NCBI RefSeq assembly: GCF_013522725.1
Contig: NZ_JAAMRF010000010.1
Span: forward strand, 62,001 to 126,000
Length of the DNA stretch: 64,000 bases
Direction of reading: 5' to 3'
DNA from: Stutzerimonas azotifigens
GTDB taxonomy: Bacteria > Pseudomonadota > Gammaproteobacteria > Pseudomonadales > Pseudomonadaceae
The notes under the pieces: model-generated
What the model was told of the DNA's origin: nothing
The model's input: the letters and a program-made list of their open reading frames with translations, nothing else
The model's database searches: none
Shown: one piece after another, positions 54,041 to 62,685 of the stretch
Position numbering within the stretch: position 1 is the stretch's first letter
How the letters are laid out: each line of letters begins with the position of its first letter
Program-made: the position numbers and the translations under genes

Positions 54041-56041
54041 ATGACCTCGCGCCGCAGGTTCCTTGGCGCCGCCACGACGCTTGCGCTGGGTAGCGTACTG
54101 GGACGCAACGCCGTCGCCGAAAGCCTCAGAACAGGAGAATTCACCGTGACCGATTCCGTCCCCGAGATCATTTTCCACAACGGTCAGATCACCACGCTCG
54201 ATCGCGCCAATCCGGTGGCCGACGCCGTCGCGATCAAGGACGGCAAATTCCTGGCCGTAGGCTCGGACCAAGAGATCATGGCCCTGGCGGGCTCTGCCAC
54301 GCGCATCGTCGACCTGAAGCGGCGCGGCGTGCTGCCCGGCTTGTTCGACAACCACACCCATGTTGTCCGCGGCGGCCTCAACTACAACCTGGAGCTGCGC
54401 TGGGACGGCGTGCGTTCGCTGGCCGACGCCATGGACATGCTCAGGCGTCAGGTCGCCATCACGCCCGCACCGCAGTGGGTCCGCGTGGTCGGCGGCTTCA
54501 CCGAGCACCAGTTCGCCGAGAAGCGCCTGCCGACCCTCGCCGAGATCAACGCCGTCGCGCCCGATACGCCGGTGTTCCTGCTGCACCTCTATGATCGCGC
54601 GCTGCTCAACGGCGCCGCCCTGCGCGCGGTCGGTTATACCAAGGACACGCCCGAGCCCCCGGGCGGCGAGATCATCCGCGACGCCAACGGCAACCCCACC
54701 GGCCTGCTGCTGGCCAAGCCCAACGCGATGATTCTCTACGCCACGCTGGCCAAGGGGCCGAAGCTGCCGCTGGAATACCAGATCAACTCCACCCGCCACT
54801 TCATGCGCGAACTCAACCGCCTGGGCGTGACCGGCGTTATCGACGCCGGCGGCGGCTATCAGAACTACCCCGAGGACTACGAGGTGATCCAGAAGCTGGC
54901 CGACGAAGGCCAGATCACCGTGCGCCTGGCCTACAACCTGTTCACTCAGAAGCCCAAGGAGGAAAAGGAAGACTTCCTCAAATGGACCTCCAGCGTGACG
55001 TACAAACAGGGCGACGACTATTTCCGTCACAACGGCGCAGGCGAAATGTTGGTCTACTCGGCCGCCGACTTCGAGGACTTCCGCGTCGAGCGCCCGGAGA
55101 TGCCGCCGCAGATGGAAGGCGAGCTCGAGGAAGTGGTACGCATCCTCGCGCAGAACCGCTGGCCCTGGCGGCTGCACGCCACCTACGACGAAACCATCAC
55201 GCGCGCCCTGGACGTGTTCGAGAAGGTTAATGAGGACATCCCGCTCCACGGCCTCAACTGGTTCTTCGACCACGCCGAAACCATCTCGGAAAAATCCATC
55301 GACCGTATCGCCGCGCTCGGCGGCGGCATCGCCGTGCAGCACCGCATGGCCTATCAGGGCGAATACTTCGTCGAGCGCTACGGCGCCCGCGCCGCCGAGG
55401 CCACCCCGCCGGTGGCGCGCATGCTGGAGAAAGGCGTGAAGGTTTCGGCCGGCACCGATGCCACGCGGGTAGCGTCCTACAACCCCTGGGTATCGCTGGC
55501 CTGGATGGTCACCGGCAAGACGTTGGGCGGGCTCGCCCTGTATCCGCGGCGCAACCTGCTCGACCGCGAGACGGCTCTGCGCATGTGGACCGAGAACGTC
55601 GCCTGGTTCTCCAACGAGGAAGGCAAGCGCGGCCGCATCCAGGCCGGCCAGTTCGCCGACCTGATCGTGCCGAGCAAGGACTACTTCACGGTCGCCGAGG
55701 ATGAACTCTCCTTCCTCACCTCCGACCTGACCGTGGTCGGCGGGCGCGTGGTCTACGGCGCGGGGGACTTCGCACCGCTCGACGACAATCCGCTGCCACC
55801 GGCCATGCCCGACTGGTCGCCGACGCGCACCTTCAAGGGCTATGGCGCCTGGGGCGAGCCCGACGGCGCCGGGCGAAACTCGCTGGCACCGTTGCAGGCC
55901 CGCGCTGCGGCTACCTGCGGCTGCGCCAGTGCCTGTGGCCTGCATGGTCACGACCACGCGCGCGCCTGGGCTTCCAGCGCGCCGGTGTCGGACTACCGGA
56001 GTTTTTTCGGTGCGCTCGGCTGTTCCTGCTGGGCCGTGTAG
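54041..56041 (+). CDS. Tat-exported amidohydrolase (YtcJ-like) with Cys/His-rich tail
   Basis: A 666-residue protein. The N-terminus RRRFLGAATTLALGSVLG is a twin-arginine signal, so export in folded form is expected. The amidohydrolase TIM barrel has the metal-binding FDNHTHVV near residue 105, a later His in WRLHATYDE and FFDHAETIS, and the Asp in SAGTDATRVAS. The last 60 residues are unusual: CGCASACGLHGHDHARAW and CSCWAV give a Cys/His-rich tail that may bind metal. It follows the XapX gene. The substrate is unknown; related enzymes act on N-acyl or cyclic amides. Confidence 0.87.
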   Translation: MTSRRRFLGAATTLALGSVLGRNAVAESLRTGEFTVTDSVPEIIFHNGQITTLDRANPVADAVAIKDGKFLAVGSDQEIMALAGSATRIVDLKRRGVLPGLFDNHTHVVRGGLNYNLELRWDGVRSLADAMDMLRRQVAITPAPQWVRVVGGFTEHQFAEKRLPTLAEINAVAPDTPVFLLHLYDRALLNGAALRAVGYTKDTPEPPGGEIIRDANGNPTGLLLAKPNAMILYATLAKGPKLPLEYQINSTRHFMRELNRLGVTGVIDAGGGYQNYPEDYEVIQKLADEGQITVRLAYNLFTQKPKEEKEDFLKWTSSVTYKQGDDYFRHNGAGEMLVYSAADFEDFRVERPEMPPQMEGELEEVVRILAQNRWPWRLHATYDETITRALDVFEKVNEDIPLHGLNWFFDHAETISEKSIDRIAALGGGIAVQHRMAYQGEYFVERYGARAAEATPPVARMLEKGVKVSAGTDATRVASYNPWVSLAWMVTGKTLGGLALYPRRNLLDRETALRMWTENVAWFSNEEGKRGRIQAGQFADLIVPSKDYFTVAEDELSFLTSDLTVVGGRVVYGAGDFAPLDDNPLPPAMPDWSPTRTFKGYGAWGEPDGAGRNSLAPLQARAAATCGCASACGLHGHDHARAWASSAPVSDYRSFFGALGCSCWAV

Positions 56042-56138
56042 CGGAGGTAGCCCATGCCGACAGTTAATCGTTCGTTAGCACGGTCGCTACCTAGCCGGTT
56101 TCGAGTCGGTTGGCGGACCATGAATACGCGAGGACGCC

Positions 56139-57758
56139 ATGAGCACTGAGCCCCCCCAAACGCTTTCCGCGTCGGAGGGCAGTTTCGCGCCACTGCGACA
56201 GAGGCTTTTCACGGTCCTGTGGGTGGCGACGATCATCGGCAACACCGGCAGCTTCATTCGCGACGTCGCCAGTGCCTGGATCATGACCGACCTGTCGCCA
56301 TCGCCGGCGGCCGTCGCGCTGGTGCAGGCGGCCGCCACGCTGCCGATCTTCCTGTTGGCGATTCCCGCCGGCGTGCTCTCCGACATTCTCGACCGACGCA
56401 AATTTCTCATCGCCATCCAGCTCCTGCTGGCCAGCGTCAGCATCTGCCTGATGCTGCTGTCGGCCACCGGGCTGCAATCGGTCATCACCCTGGTGGGCCT
56501 GACCTTTCTCGGCGGGGTCGGCGCGGCGCTGATGGGGCCGACCTGGCAGGCCATCGTCCCCGAACTGGTGGAGCGCAAGGACCTCAAGAGCGCGGTGGCG
56601 CTCAACTCGCTGGGCATCAACATCGCCCGCGCCATCGGGCCGGCGGTGGGCGGGCTGATCCTCGCCAGCCTGGGGGCTGCGTTCACCTATGGCGTCGATG
56701 TCATCACCTACGTCTTCGTGATCTCCGCGCTGCTGTGGTGGCGCCGGCCGGCCGCCGCGCAGGACGTGCTCTCGGAGCGCTTCGTCGGCGCCTTCCGCGC
56801 GGGGTTGCGCTACGCCCGCGCGAGCCGCGAGCTGCATGTGGTGCTGGTGCGCGCCTTCGTATTCTTCGCCCTCGCCAGTTCGGTCTGGGCGTTGTTGCCG
56901 CTGGTCGCGCGCGGCCTGCTCGGTGGCGGAGCGGGCTTTTACGGCATCCTGCTCGGTGCGGTCGGGCTGGGCGCGATCGCAGGGGCCGTGGTCATGCCGA
57001 AACTGCGCGGACACCTGAGCGCCGACGGCTTGCTGTTGCTGGCGGCACTGGTAACGGCGGCGGTCATGGCCTTTCTCTCGTTCGCACCACCGCAATGGGC
57101 GGCGGTGGCGGCCCTGCTGTTGCTGGGCGCGGCCTGGATCACCGCGCTGACCACGCTCAACGGCGTGGCGCAGGCCATCCTGCCCAACTGGGTGCGCGGC
57201 CGCTCGCTGGCCGTGTATCTCACCGTATTCAATGGCGCCATGACCGTCGGCAGCCTGAGCTGGGGCGCGATCGCCCAGCTGACCGGCGTGCCGTTCACGC
57301 TGCTGGCCGGTGCGGTCGGGCTGGTCGTGGCGGGCGTTGCGGCCCATCGCCTGAAGCTGCCCAAGGGCGATGCCGACCTGATGCCCTCCCGACACTGGCC
57401 CGAGCCGCTGACGGCGGCGCCGGTCGAGCACGACCGGGGGCCGGTGCTGATCCAGATCGAGTACCGCATCGCGCCAGAGGACCGCACCGACTTTCTACAG
57501 GCGCTTGCCCGGCTATCGGCCGAGCGACGCCGCGATGGCGCCTACGCCTGGGGCATAACCGAGGATGCGGCCGATCCGACGCTGATGCTCGAATGGTTCC
57601 AGGTCGAATCCTGGGCCGAACATCTGCGCCAGCATCAGCGGGTGTCCAAGGCGGACGCCGATATCCAGGCAGAGGTACTGCGCTTCCATCGAGGTGAAGG
57701 TCGGCCGGTAGTGCGGCATTTCCTGGCGTTCAACCATCCGGGCGAAGGGCGGGCATAA
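56139..57758 (+). CDS. MFS exporter (MFS_3/EntS-like) with C-terminal extra domain
   Basis: A 539-residue inner-membrane protein. About 410 residues form the twelve-segment MFS core, with AGVLSDILDRRKFLIA in the loop between segments 2 and 3. It belongs to the group that includes the enterobactin exporter EntS. The last 110 residues form a soluble domain with IQIEYRIAPEDRTDF and MLEWFQVESWAEHLRQH, resembling an antibiotic-biosynthesis-monooxygenase-like or dimeric alpha-beta barrel. The fusion is known in this subgroup but its role is unclear. It ends convergent to asmA. Confidence 0.87.
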   Translation: MSTEPPQTLSASEGSFAPLRQRLFTVLWVATIIGNTGSFIRDVASAWIMTDLSPSPAAVALVQAAATLPIFLLAIPAGVLSDILDRRKFLIAIQLLLASVSICLMLLSATGLQSVITLVGLTFLGGVGAALMGPTWQAIVPELVERKDLKSAVALNSLGINIARAIGPAVGGLILASLGAAFTYGVDVITYVFVISALLWWRRPAAAQDVLSERFVGAFRAGLRYARASRELHVVLVRAFVFFALASSVWALLPLVARGLLGGGAGFYGILLGAVGLGAIAGAVVMPKLRGHLSADGLLLLAALVTAAVMAFLSFAPPQWAAVAALLLLGAAWITALTTLNGVAQAILPNWVRGRSLAVYLTVFNGAMTVGSLSWGAIAQLTGVPFTLLAGAVGLVVAGVAAHRLKLPKGDADLMPSRHWPEPLTAAPVEHDRGPVLIQIEYRIAPEDRTDFLQALARLSAERRRDGAYAWGITEDAADPTLMLEWFQVESWAEHLRQHQRVSKADADIQAEVLRFHRGEGRPVVRHFLAFNHPGEGRA

Positions 57759-57971
57759 ACAGGTCTGTCGAGACTCCCCCGCACGCGGGCGCCTTCGCGA
57801 CGAGGCAGTGCGGTGTAGGCGGTGCACGGGGCGCACCCGATGTTGGGGCCGGAGTATCGGAAGCCATTTCGCTTCACGGCTACGCCCCCGCTGGGCTTGG
57901 CGAAATCTCAGCAGCCTCGAGTATCCGTCGCCGCTTCATTCGCGGCCGCCGGTGCCTCGCGGCGGCTTCAC

Positions 57972-60044
57972 CTAACGTTCAGGCAGCCTTTTCACCTGCT
58001 CCAGCAATGGCCCGCACTGGTCCGCCTGCCCGCCGCTGGGCGCGACCAGGGCCAGCAGGCCGGCGGCCGGGCCGACGGTGGCACCCAGTACGATCATGCC
58101 CGCACCGCGCAGCGCCAGCGGGCCGGCATGCACGCCCGGACGGGGATCCTTCAGAGTGCCCCGGACGTACAGCGGCGAGCGCAGCGAGATGATGCGGATG
58201 CCCTTGGAACGCGGCACGATGTCCAGGTTGATGTTTTCGTTCTGGAAATTGACCTGACCGGTGACGTTGATCACCGCGTTCTCGGTGTCCAGCACGAACA
58301 GCCGGGGCTCGGCCAGGCCGTTCTTCATCCCCAGGTCGACCACCGCACAATTGATCTGCACGTCCTCGTCGCCGAACAGACGGCCGACCAGATAGTTGCC
58401 GACGTTCAGGCCGGCCAGTTCCATCAGGCTACGGCTGACGGTGCCGTCGTTCATCAGCAGGCGCAGCTCGCCGTTGGCGCTGCCGAGCAGCGCAGCCACC
58501 GAATTGCCGGTGCCCTGGATGTCGGCGTTGCCATTGAGCTCGCCCAGGCTCTTCTGCATGGTCTCGACCGAGGGAAACAGCCGCCGCAATTTGAGCGAAC
58601 TGGCCTCCAGCCGCACCCGCCCGGCCAGGGGCGTGCGCTGGCCATCCAGGCGCAGGTTGGTTTCCAGACGCCCGCCGGCCAGGCCGAAGCTCAGTGGCTG
58701 CAGGGTCAATACGCCGTCGGCGAGCACCACGTGGGCGTTCAGGTCCTGAATAGGCAAGGCCTCATCGTGGACGATGTGCCGGCCGACGAAACGCACATCG
58801 GCGTCCATGTCGCGCCAGCGGTCGGTACGAAACTCCTCCATCGGCAGCGCCCTGCCCGCCGGTTGCTTGCCGGTCGCGCCGCGCGCCTGCCTGGACTGCT
58901 CCGAATCGGCGCCGATCAACGGTGCCAGGTCGGCGAAACGCAGCTGGTTGGAGGTCAGCTCACCGGTCAGCTTGGGGCGCGGTTCGAGGGCGACATAGGC
59001 GAGATCGCCACTGATATCGCTGCCGCCGATACGACCGTTGAAACCCTCGTAGAGAAACGAGGCGCCGCCCGGGTCCTGCAGGTCGGCACGCAGGCGGCCA
59101 TCGGTGGAATAGGCACCGGTATCGGGCAGGGTCACGCCGATCAATGGGTAGAGGTTGCCCAGGCTGTCGCCGGACAGACGCAGACGCAGATCCAGCACGC
59201 CGAGGTTACGCGGATCGCTCAGCGTGCCCTCCACCGTTACCCGGGTCTTGCCGGCGCGCAGGTCGACCTGCAGCGGGAACGGCTGCGCCGCGTCCTGCAG
59301 CGCCAGCAGGCCGCCCACCCTACCCTCGCCGGACACCGGCTGGCCGCCGTAGCGGCCCTCGGCATTCCAGGCGAAGGCGTAGTCCTGGGTCGCCGCAGCT
59401 TGCGCCTGCCCCTCTTCCGTTCCCTCACCCTGGGCCGCCGCCAGAATCTGGCTGTAGGGCACCGGCTCGCCCAGCGGGGTGACGTTCAATTGCACCTGCG
59501 CGCGCAGAACCTGATCGTCGAGGCCGACACTGCCCTTGTCGAAGCCGATGGTGCCGATGTCCAGCACCCAAGCGGAGGGCTTCTCGTCTTCGGCCTCGTC
59601 GCTGGCGGCCAGTTTTTCGAAGGTCCAGTTGGCGCGGCCGTCGTCGAGCCGCTCGATGTGCGCGGAAGGTCCACCCAGAGTAATGGCCGGGATGCTGACG
59701 CGCTTGCCCAACAGCGCCAGCGGACGCAGTTCCGCCGCGACGCTGTCGAGGTGGACGAAATACGGCGCCTTGCCCCACTCGGCGTTGCCCAGGGTGATGT
59801 CTTCGGCGGTCAGGGTCGGATGGGGGAACCAGGCGCGCCAGCCGGGCGCTTCGCGGTCGCGCTGCCAGCGCACATCGAGGTGGCCCTGGATGGCGAACGG
59901 CCGGCCGAGGGTGTCGGACACCCGCTCGTTGAGGGTGGGCTTGAGCCGGTTCCAGTCGTAGGTGGCTAGGAAGGCGATCAGCGCCACGACCAGCACCGCA
60001 AGAATGCCCAAGAACCATAGAAGGACGCCACGGGTTCGGCTCAT
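57972..60044 (-). CDS. AsmA-family protein
   Basis: A 690-residue protein with one N-terminal membrane segment (LLWFLGILAVLVVALIAFLA) and a long periplasmic beta-rich part, the AsmA architecture. Conserved segments include TYDWNRLKP just after the helix and the AsmA C-terminal block near residues 520-640 (GNADIQGTGNSVAALLGSANG, then DLGMKNGLAEPRLFVLDTENA). Bacterial AsmA-like proteins are thought to move phospholipids between membranes. The Met at 60044 is preceded by GAGAGCG; an upstream in-frame extension lacks a signal segment. Confidence 0.87.
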   Translation of the reverse strand: MSRTRGVLLWFLGILAVLVVALIAFLATYDWNRLKPTLNERVSDTLGRPFAIQGHLDVRWQRDREAPGWRAWFPHPTLTAEDITLGNAEWGKAPYFVHLDSVAAELRPLALLGKRVSIPAITLGGPSAHIERLDDGRANWTFEKLAASDEAEDEKPSAWVLDIGTIGFDKGSVGLDDQVLRAQVQLNVTPLGEPVPYSQILAAAQGEGTEEGQAQAAATQDYAFAWNAEGRYGGQPVSGEGRVGGLLALQDAAQPFPLQVDLRAGKTRVTVEGTLSDPRNLGVLDLRLRLSGDSLGNLYPLIGVTLPDTGAYSTDGRLRADLQDPGGASFLYEGFNGRIGGSDISGDLAYVALEPRPKLTGELTSNQLRFADLAPLIGADSEQSRQARGATGKQPAGRALPMEEFRTDRWRDMDADVRFVGRHIVHDEALPIQDLNAHVVLADGVLTLQPLSFGLAGGRLETNLRLDGQRTPLAGRVRLEASSLKLRRLFPSVETMQKSLGELNGNADIQGTGNSVAALLGSANGELRLLMNDGTVSRSLMELAGLNVGNYLVGRLFGDEDVQINCAVVDLGMKNGLAEPRLFVLDTENAVINVTGQVNFQNENINLDIVPRSKGIRIISLRSPLYVRGTLKDPRPGVHAGPLALRGAGMIVLGATVGPAAGLLALVAPSGGQADQCGPLLEQVKRLPER

Positions 60045-60299
60045 CGCTCTCTCGCTGCTTGCACTGTGTGGGTAGATGCTCGTTTTTCGACTGGCGCAGG
60101 GCCCGATCGCTCCCCGGCAGTGGGCTTTTCCGGGCGGCAAAGGTGACAGCCGGTTCGCGTCACAGCTTAAGCTGCCGGCCGGGGACGAGGTGATGCTCAT
60201 CGGTCCGGCCCGTGATAGAGGCCCCACCGCCCCGGCCCCGGCCCCGGCAGAACGGTGGGTACAGGCGGCGCCGGAAAGCCGCTACTCGCGAGCCGGATT

Positions 60300-60312
60300 G
60301 TTATGATATAAC
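60300..60312. promoter_or_regulatory. Zur box upstream of rpmE2
   Basis: GTTATGATATAAC is a 13-base inverted repeat (GTTAT / GAT / ATAAC) matching the gammaproteobacterial Zur core GTTATANNATAAC. It lies 56 bases before the rpmE2 start. Zur represses such genes when zinc is plentiful, which fits the zinc-free L31 paralogue and the downstream TonB receptor and CobN-like genes. Confidence 0.8.
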
Positions 60313-60367
60313 GTATGACTCAGCAACGTGCCGGCCACCGCCGCCCTGAACATTGGAGGAGTCGCTT

Positions 60368-60625
60368 ATGAAACCGAGCATTCATCCCAACTATCGCCCC
60401 GTGCTGTTCCATGACACCGCCGCGGACGCCTATTTCCTGATCGGCTCGACCGTCGAGACCGACCGTACGCACCAGCACACCGACGGCAATACCTACCCTT
60501 ACGTCGTGCTCGACGTGTCCAGCGCCTCGCATCCGGTCTACACCGGCAAACAGCGCCAAACCACGGCAGAAGGCCGCATCGCCGGCTTCAACAAGCGCTT
60601 CGCCGGATTCGCCACGACGAAGTGA
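60368..60625 (+). CDS. rpmE2: Ribosomal protein L31 type B (zinc-independent paralogue)
   Basis: An 85-residue L31 of the C-minus type: it starts [16 protein letters not shown] and lacks the CXXC zinc ligands of the housekeeping L31. Under zinc limitation it replaces that protein and frees zinc. GGAGGA lies eight bases before the ATG; an earlier Met five codons upstream overlaps the ribosome site and is unlikely. The Zur box upstream matches this regulation. Confidence 0.93.
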   Translation: MKPSIHPNYRPVLFHDTAADAYFLIGSTVETDRTHQHTDGNTYPYVVLDVSSASHPVYTGKQRQTTAEGRIAGFNKRFAGFATTK

Positions 60626-60648
60626 CCTTCTTTTCAACGACACCGAAC

Positions 60649-60683
60649 GGTCCGCTCCGATAGCCGAGCGGATCGTTTTTTTT
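60649..60683 (+). terminator. Rho-independent terminator after rpmE2
   Basis: GGTCCGCTC pairs with GAGCGGATC (one G-T wobble) around an eight-base loop and is followed by eight T. It would end or attenuate the rpmE2 transcript before the TonB receptor gene, so that gene may depend on readthrough or its own promoter. Confidence 0.8.
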
Positions 60684-60722
60684 GCGCCAATCGCGCCTAT
60701 CCAAGCCACGGAAGACGTTTCG

Positions 60723-62684
60723 ATGTCCCGCAGTACCCGCCTAAGCACCGTCCGCACACCCGCCCGATTGCTGCCCACCCTTGCCCTGCTGCCCCTGACG
60801 GCCCTCGGCTTCGAAAAGGCGCTGGATCTCGAACCCACGGTCATCACAGCCACCTCTACAGCACGACAACTGAGCGACGCGCCGGCGAGCGTCACCGTCA
60901 TCAGCCGCGAGGAACTGAGCATGCGGCCCGTTCAGGATCTGGAAGATGCACTGCGCGGAACGCCCGGGCTGCAGTTCACCGGGATCGGCATGACACGCCG
61001 TGGAGTCAGCATCCGCGGGATGGATAGCGAGCACACCCTGGTGCTGGTGAACGGGCAGCGCATCAACACGGCAGCAGGTGCCGTCGCGCACGCCGACTTC
61101 GATCTGGGCTGGGTGCCAGTGGAGGCCATCGAGCGCATCGAGGTGATTCGCGGCCCGATGTCTTCGCTTTACGGCTCCGAGGCGCTCGGCGGCGTGGTCA
61201 ACGTCATCACGCGACGTGCGACGGACGCCTGGCATGGCGCGGCGCAGATCAACGGCGGCGTGCGGGAGGATGGTCGAGGCGGCCAGACCCATCAGCTGGG
61301 CGTCTACGCCGGCGGCCCGCTCGTGCCCGGCGTGCTCGGGCTTTCCTTGAGCGGCGAGACACGGCGGCGCCAGGAAACGCCGTTGCACGGCAACGCCACG
61401 CAATCGGAGATCGAGGGCCGCGACGCCGACAGTGGGGAGATGACCCTGAGCTGGACCCCCGATACGGCGCAGCGGGTCGACTTCAGTTACGCGAACGGCC
61501 TGGAAGATCGCTGGCGCAATACCCGCAGCGCAGGCGCGGCAGGGAGAGACTACGAGTCCAGTGACCGTATCGAGCGCGAGCGATTTTCCGTGGCTCACAG
61601 TGGCGACTGGTCCTGGGGCCGCAGCAGCCTGCGCGCCTACCGCAACACGCTGGAGCGCACCAACCGCTACACCAATGGCGTGGTCCCGACCTCGCCGCGT
61701 CAGGAACTTACCGACGACATCGTCGATGGCAGCCTCAGCGTGCCGCTGGCCGACGCGCATCTATTTACCTTCGGTGGTGAATGGCGCAAGGAGCAGTTGG
61801 AAGACGGCGGATTCACGACCGGTGAGGCCCAGATCATCCACCGCGCCCTGTTCCTGCAGGACGAAATCGAATTCGACCCCGCCTGGTCGCTGGTACTGGG
61901 CAACCGCTTCGACCGTCATGAGCAATTCGGCTGGCACAACAGCCCGCGCGCCTACCTGGTCCACCACGTGAACGATGCGCTGACGATCAAGGGCGGCGGG
62001 GGCCGCGGGTTCAAGGCAGCGACGCTCAAGCAGCTCTCGCCGGGCTATTCGGCCATCGGCGGCGGAGGGATGTTCACCATCTACGGCAACCCCGAACTCG
62101 AGCCGGAGATCAACACCACCTATGAGCTCAACGCGGACTACCAGGCCGACGGCTGGTCGCTTACTGCCGGGCTGTTCCAGAACAACGTGCGCGGCCTGAT
62201 CCAGACGGTGTGCGTATCGAGCTGCGGTATTCGCGGCCGCGAAGTGCGCAACTACGAAAACGTCGACAAGGCGCGCATTCGCGGGCTGGAACTGGGCGGC
62301 GGCCTCGACCTGCCGGCCGACCTGCGCTGGGACCTGAACTACACCTACCTCGACGCCATCGACCGTAGCGCCGACCGGCGGCTGGGCGATCGCGCCCGCC
62401 ACCTGGCCAACACCCGGCTGCAGTGGACACCCACCGCCGCGTTCACCGCCCAGGTACGGGGCGAATACGTCGGCAGCCAACTGACCTATTCCAGCAACAC
62501 CGCCAACTCGGTGCCGGCCTACAGCCTGTGGCATCTGGAACTGACCCAGCGCATCACCGACAGCCTCAGCATCCGCGGCGGTATCGAAAACCTCACCGAC
62601 GAGGATTTCAGCGATACCTCGGACAACTTCACATTCGCCGAGCCGGGGCGGACCTACCACCTTGGCGTGAGCCTGAGTTTCTGA
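60723..62684 (+). CDS. TonB-dependent outer membrane receptor
   Basis: A 653-residue receptor. A signal sequence (about residues 1-30) is followed by the TonB-box/plug domain with PTVITATSTARQLSDAPASV and VPVEAIERIEVIRGPMSSLY, then a 22-strand barrel ending in the aromatic-terminal LGVSLSF. It resembles the CirA/FepA class. Gene order (rpmE2, this gene, CobN-like) and the Zur box resemble the PA1922-PA1925 region of P. aeruginosa, where such a receptor is induced by zinc starvation, so a zinc- or metallophore-related substrate is more likely than iron. Confidence 0.9.
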   Translation: MSRSTRLSTVRTPARLLPTLALLPLTALGFEKALDLEPTVITATSTARQLSDAPASVTVISREELSMRPVQDLEDALRGTPGLQFTGIGMTRRGVSIRGMDSEHTLVLVNGQRINTAAGAVAHADFDLGWVPVEAIERIEVIRGPMSSLYGSEALGGVVNVITRRATDAWHGAAQINGGVREDGRGGQTHQLGVYAGGPLVPGVLGLSLSGETRRRQETPLHGNATQSEIEGRDADSGEMTLSWTPDTAQRVDFSYANGLEDRWRNTRSAGAAGRDYESSDRIERERFSVAHSGDWSWGRSSLRAYRNTLERTNRYTNGVVPTSPRQELTDDIVDGSLSVPLADAHLFTFGGEWRKEQLEDGGFTTGEAQIIHRALFLQDEIEFDPAWSLVLGNRFDRHEQFGWHNSPRAYLVHHVNDALTIKGGGGRGFKAATLKQLSPGYSAIGGGGMFTIYGNPELEPEINTTYELNADYQADGWSLTAGLFQNNVRGLIQTVCVSSCGIRGREVRNYENVDKARIRGLELGGGLDLPADLRWDLNYTYLDAIDRSADRRLGDRARHLANTRLQWTPTAAFTAQVRGEYVGSQLTYSSNTANSVPAYSLWHLELTQRITDSLSIRGGIENLTDEDFSDTSDNFTFAEPGRTYHLGVSLSF

Positions 62685-62685
62685 C

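Noticed and set aside
54023-55957. 644-codon minus-strand frame opposite the amidohydrolase
   Set aside because: Antisense shadow of a gene with clear Tat signal and metal motifs; its own translation is Arg/His/Gly-rich with no family resemblance.
56219-57697. 492-codon frame overlapping the MFS gene in another plus frame
   Set aside because: Arg/Gly-rich composition typical of an out-of-frame read of GC-rich DNA; the MFS frame explains the region.
57822-59969. Very long plus-strand open frame opposite asmA
   Set aside because: It mirrors the AsmA gene in a GC-rich region where antisense frames stay open by chance; it has no recognisable domain or ribosome site.
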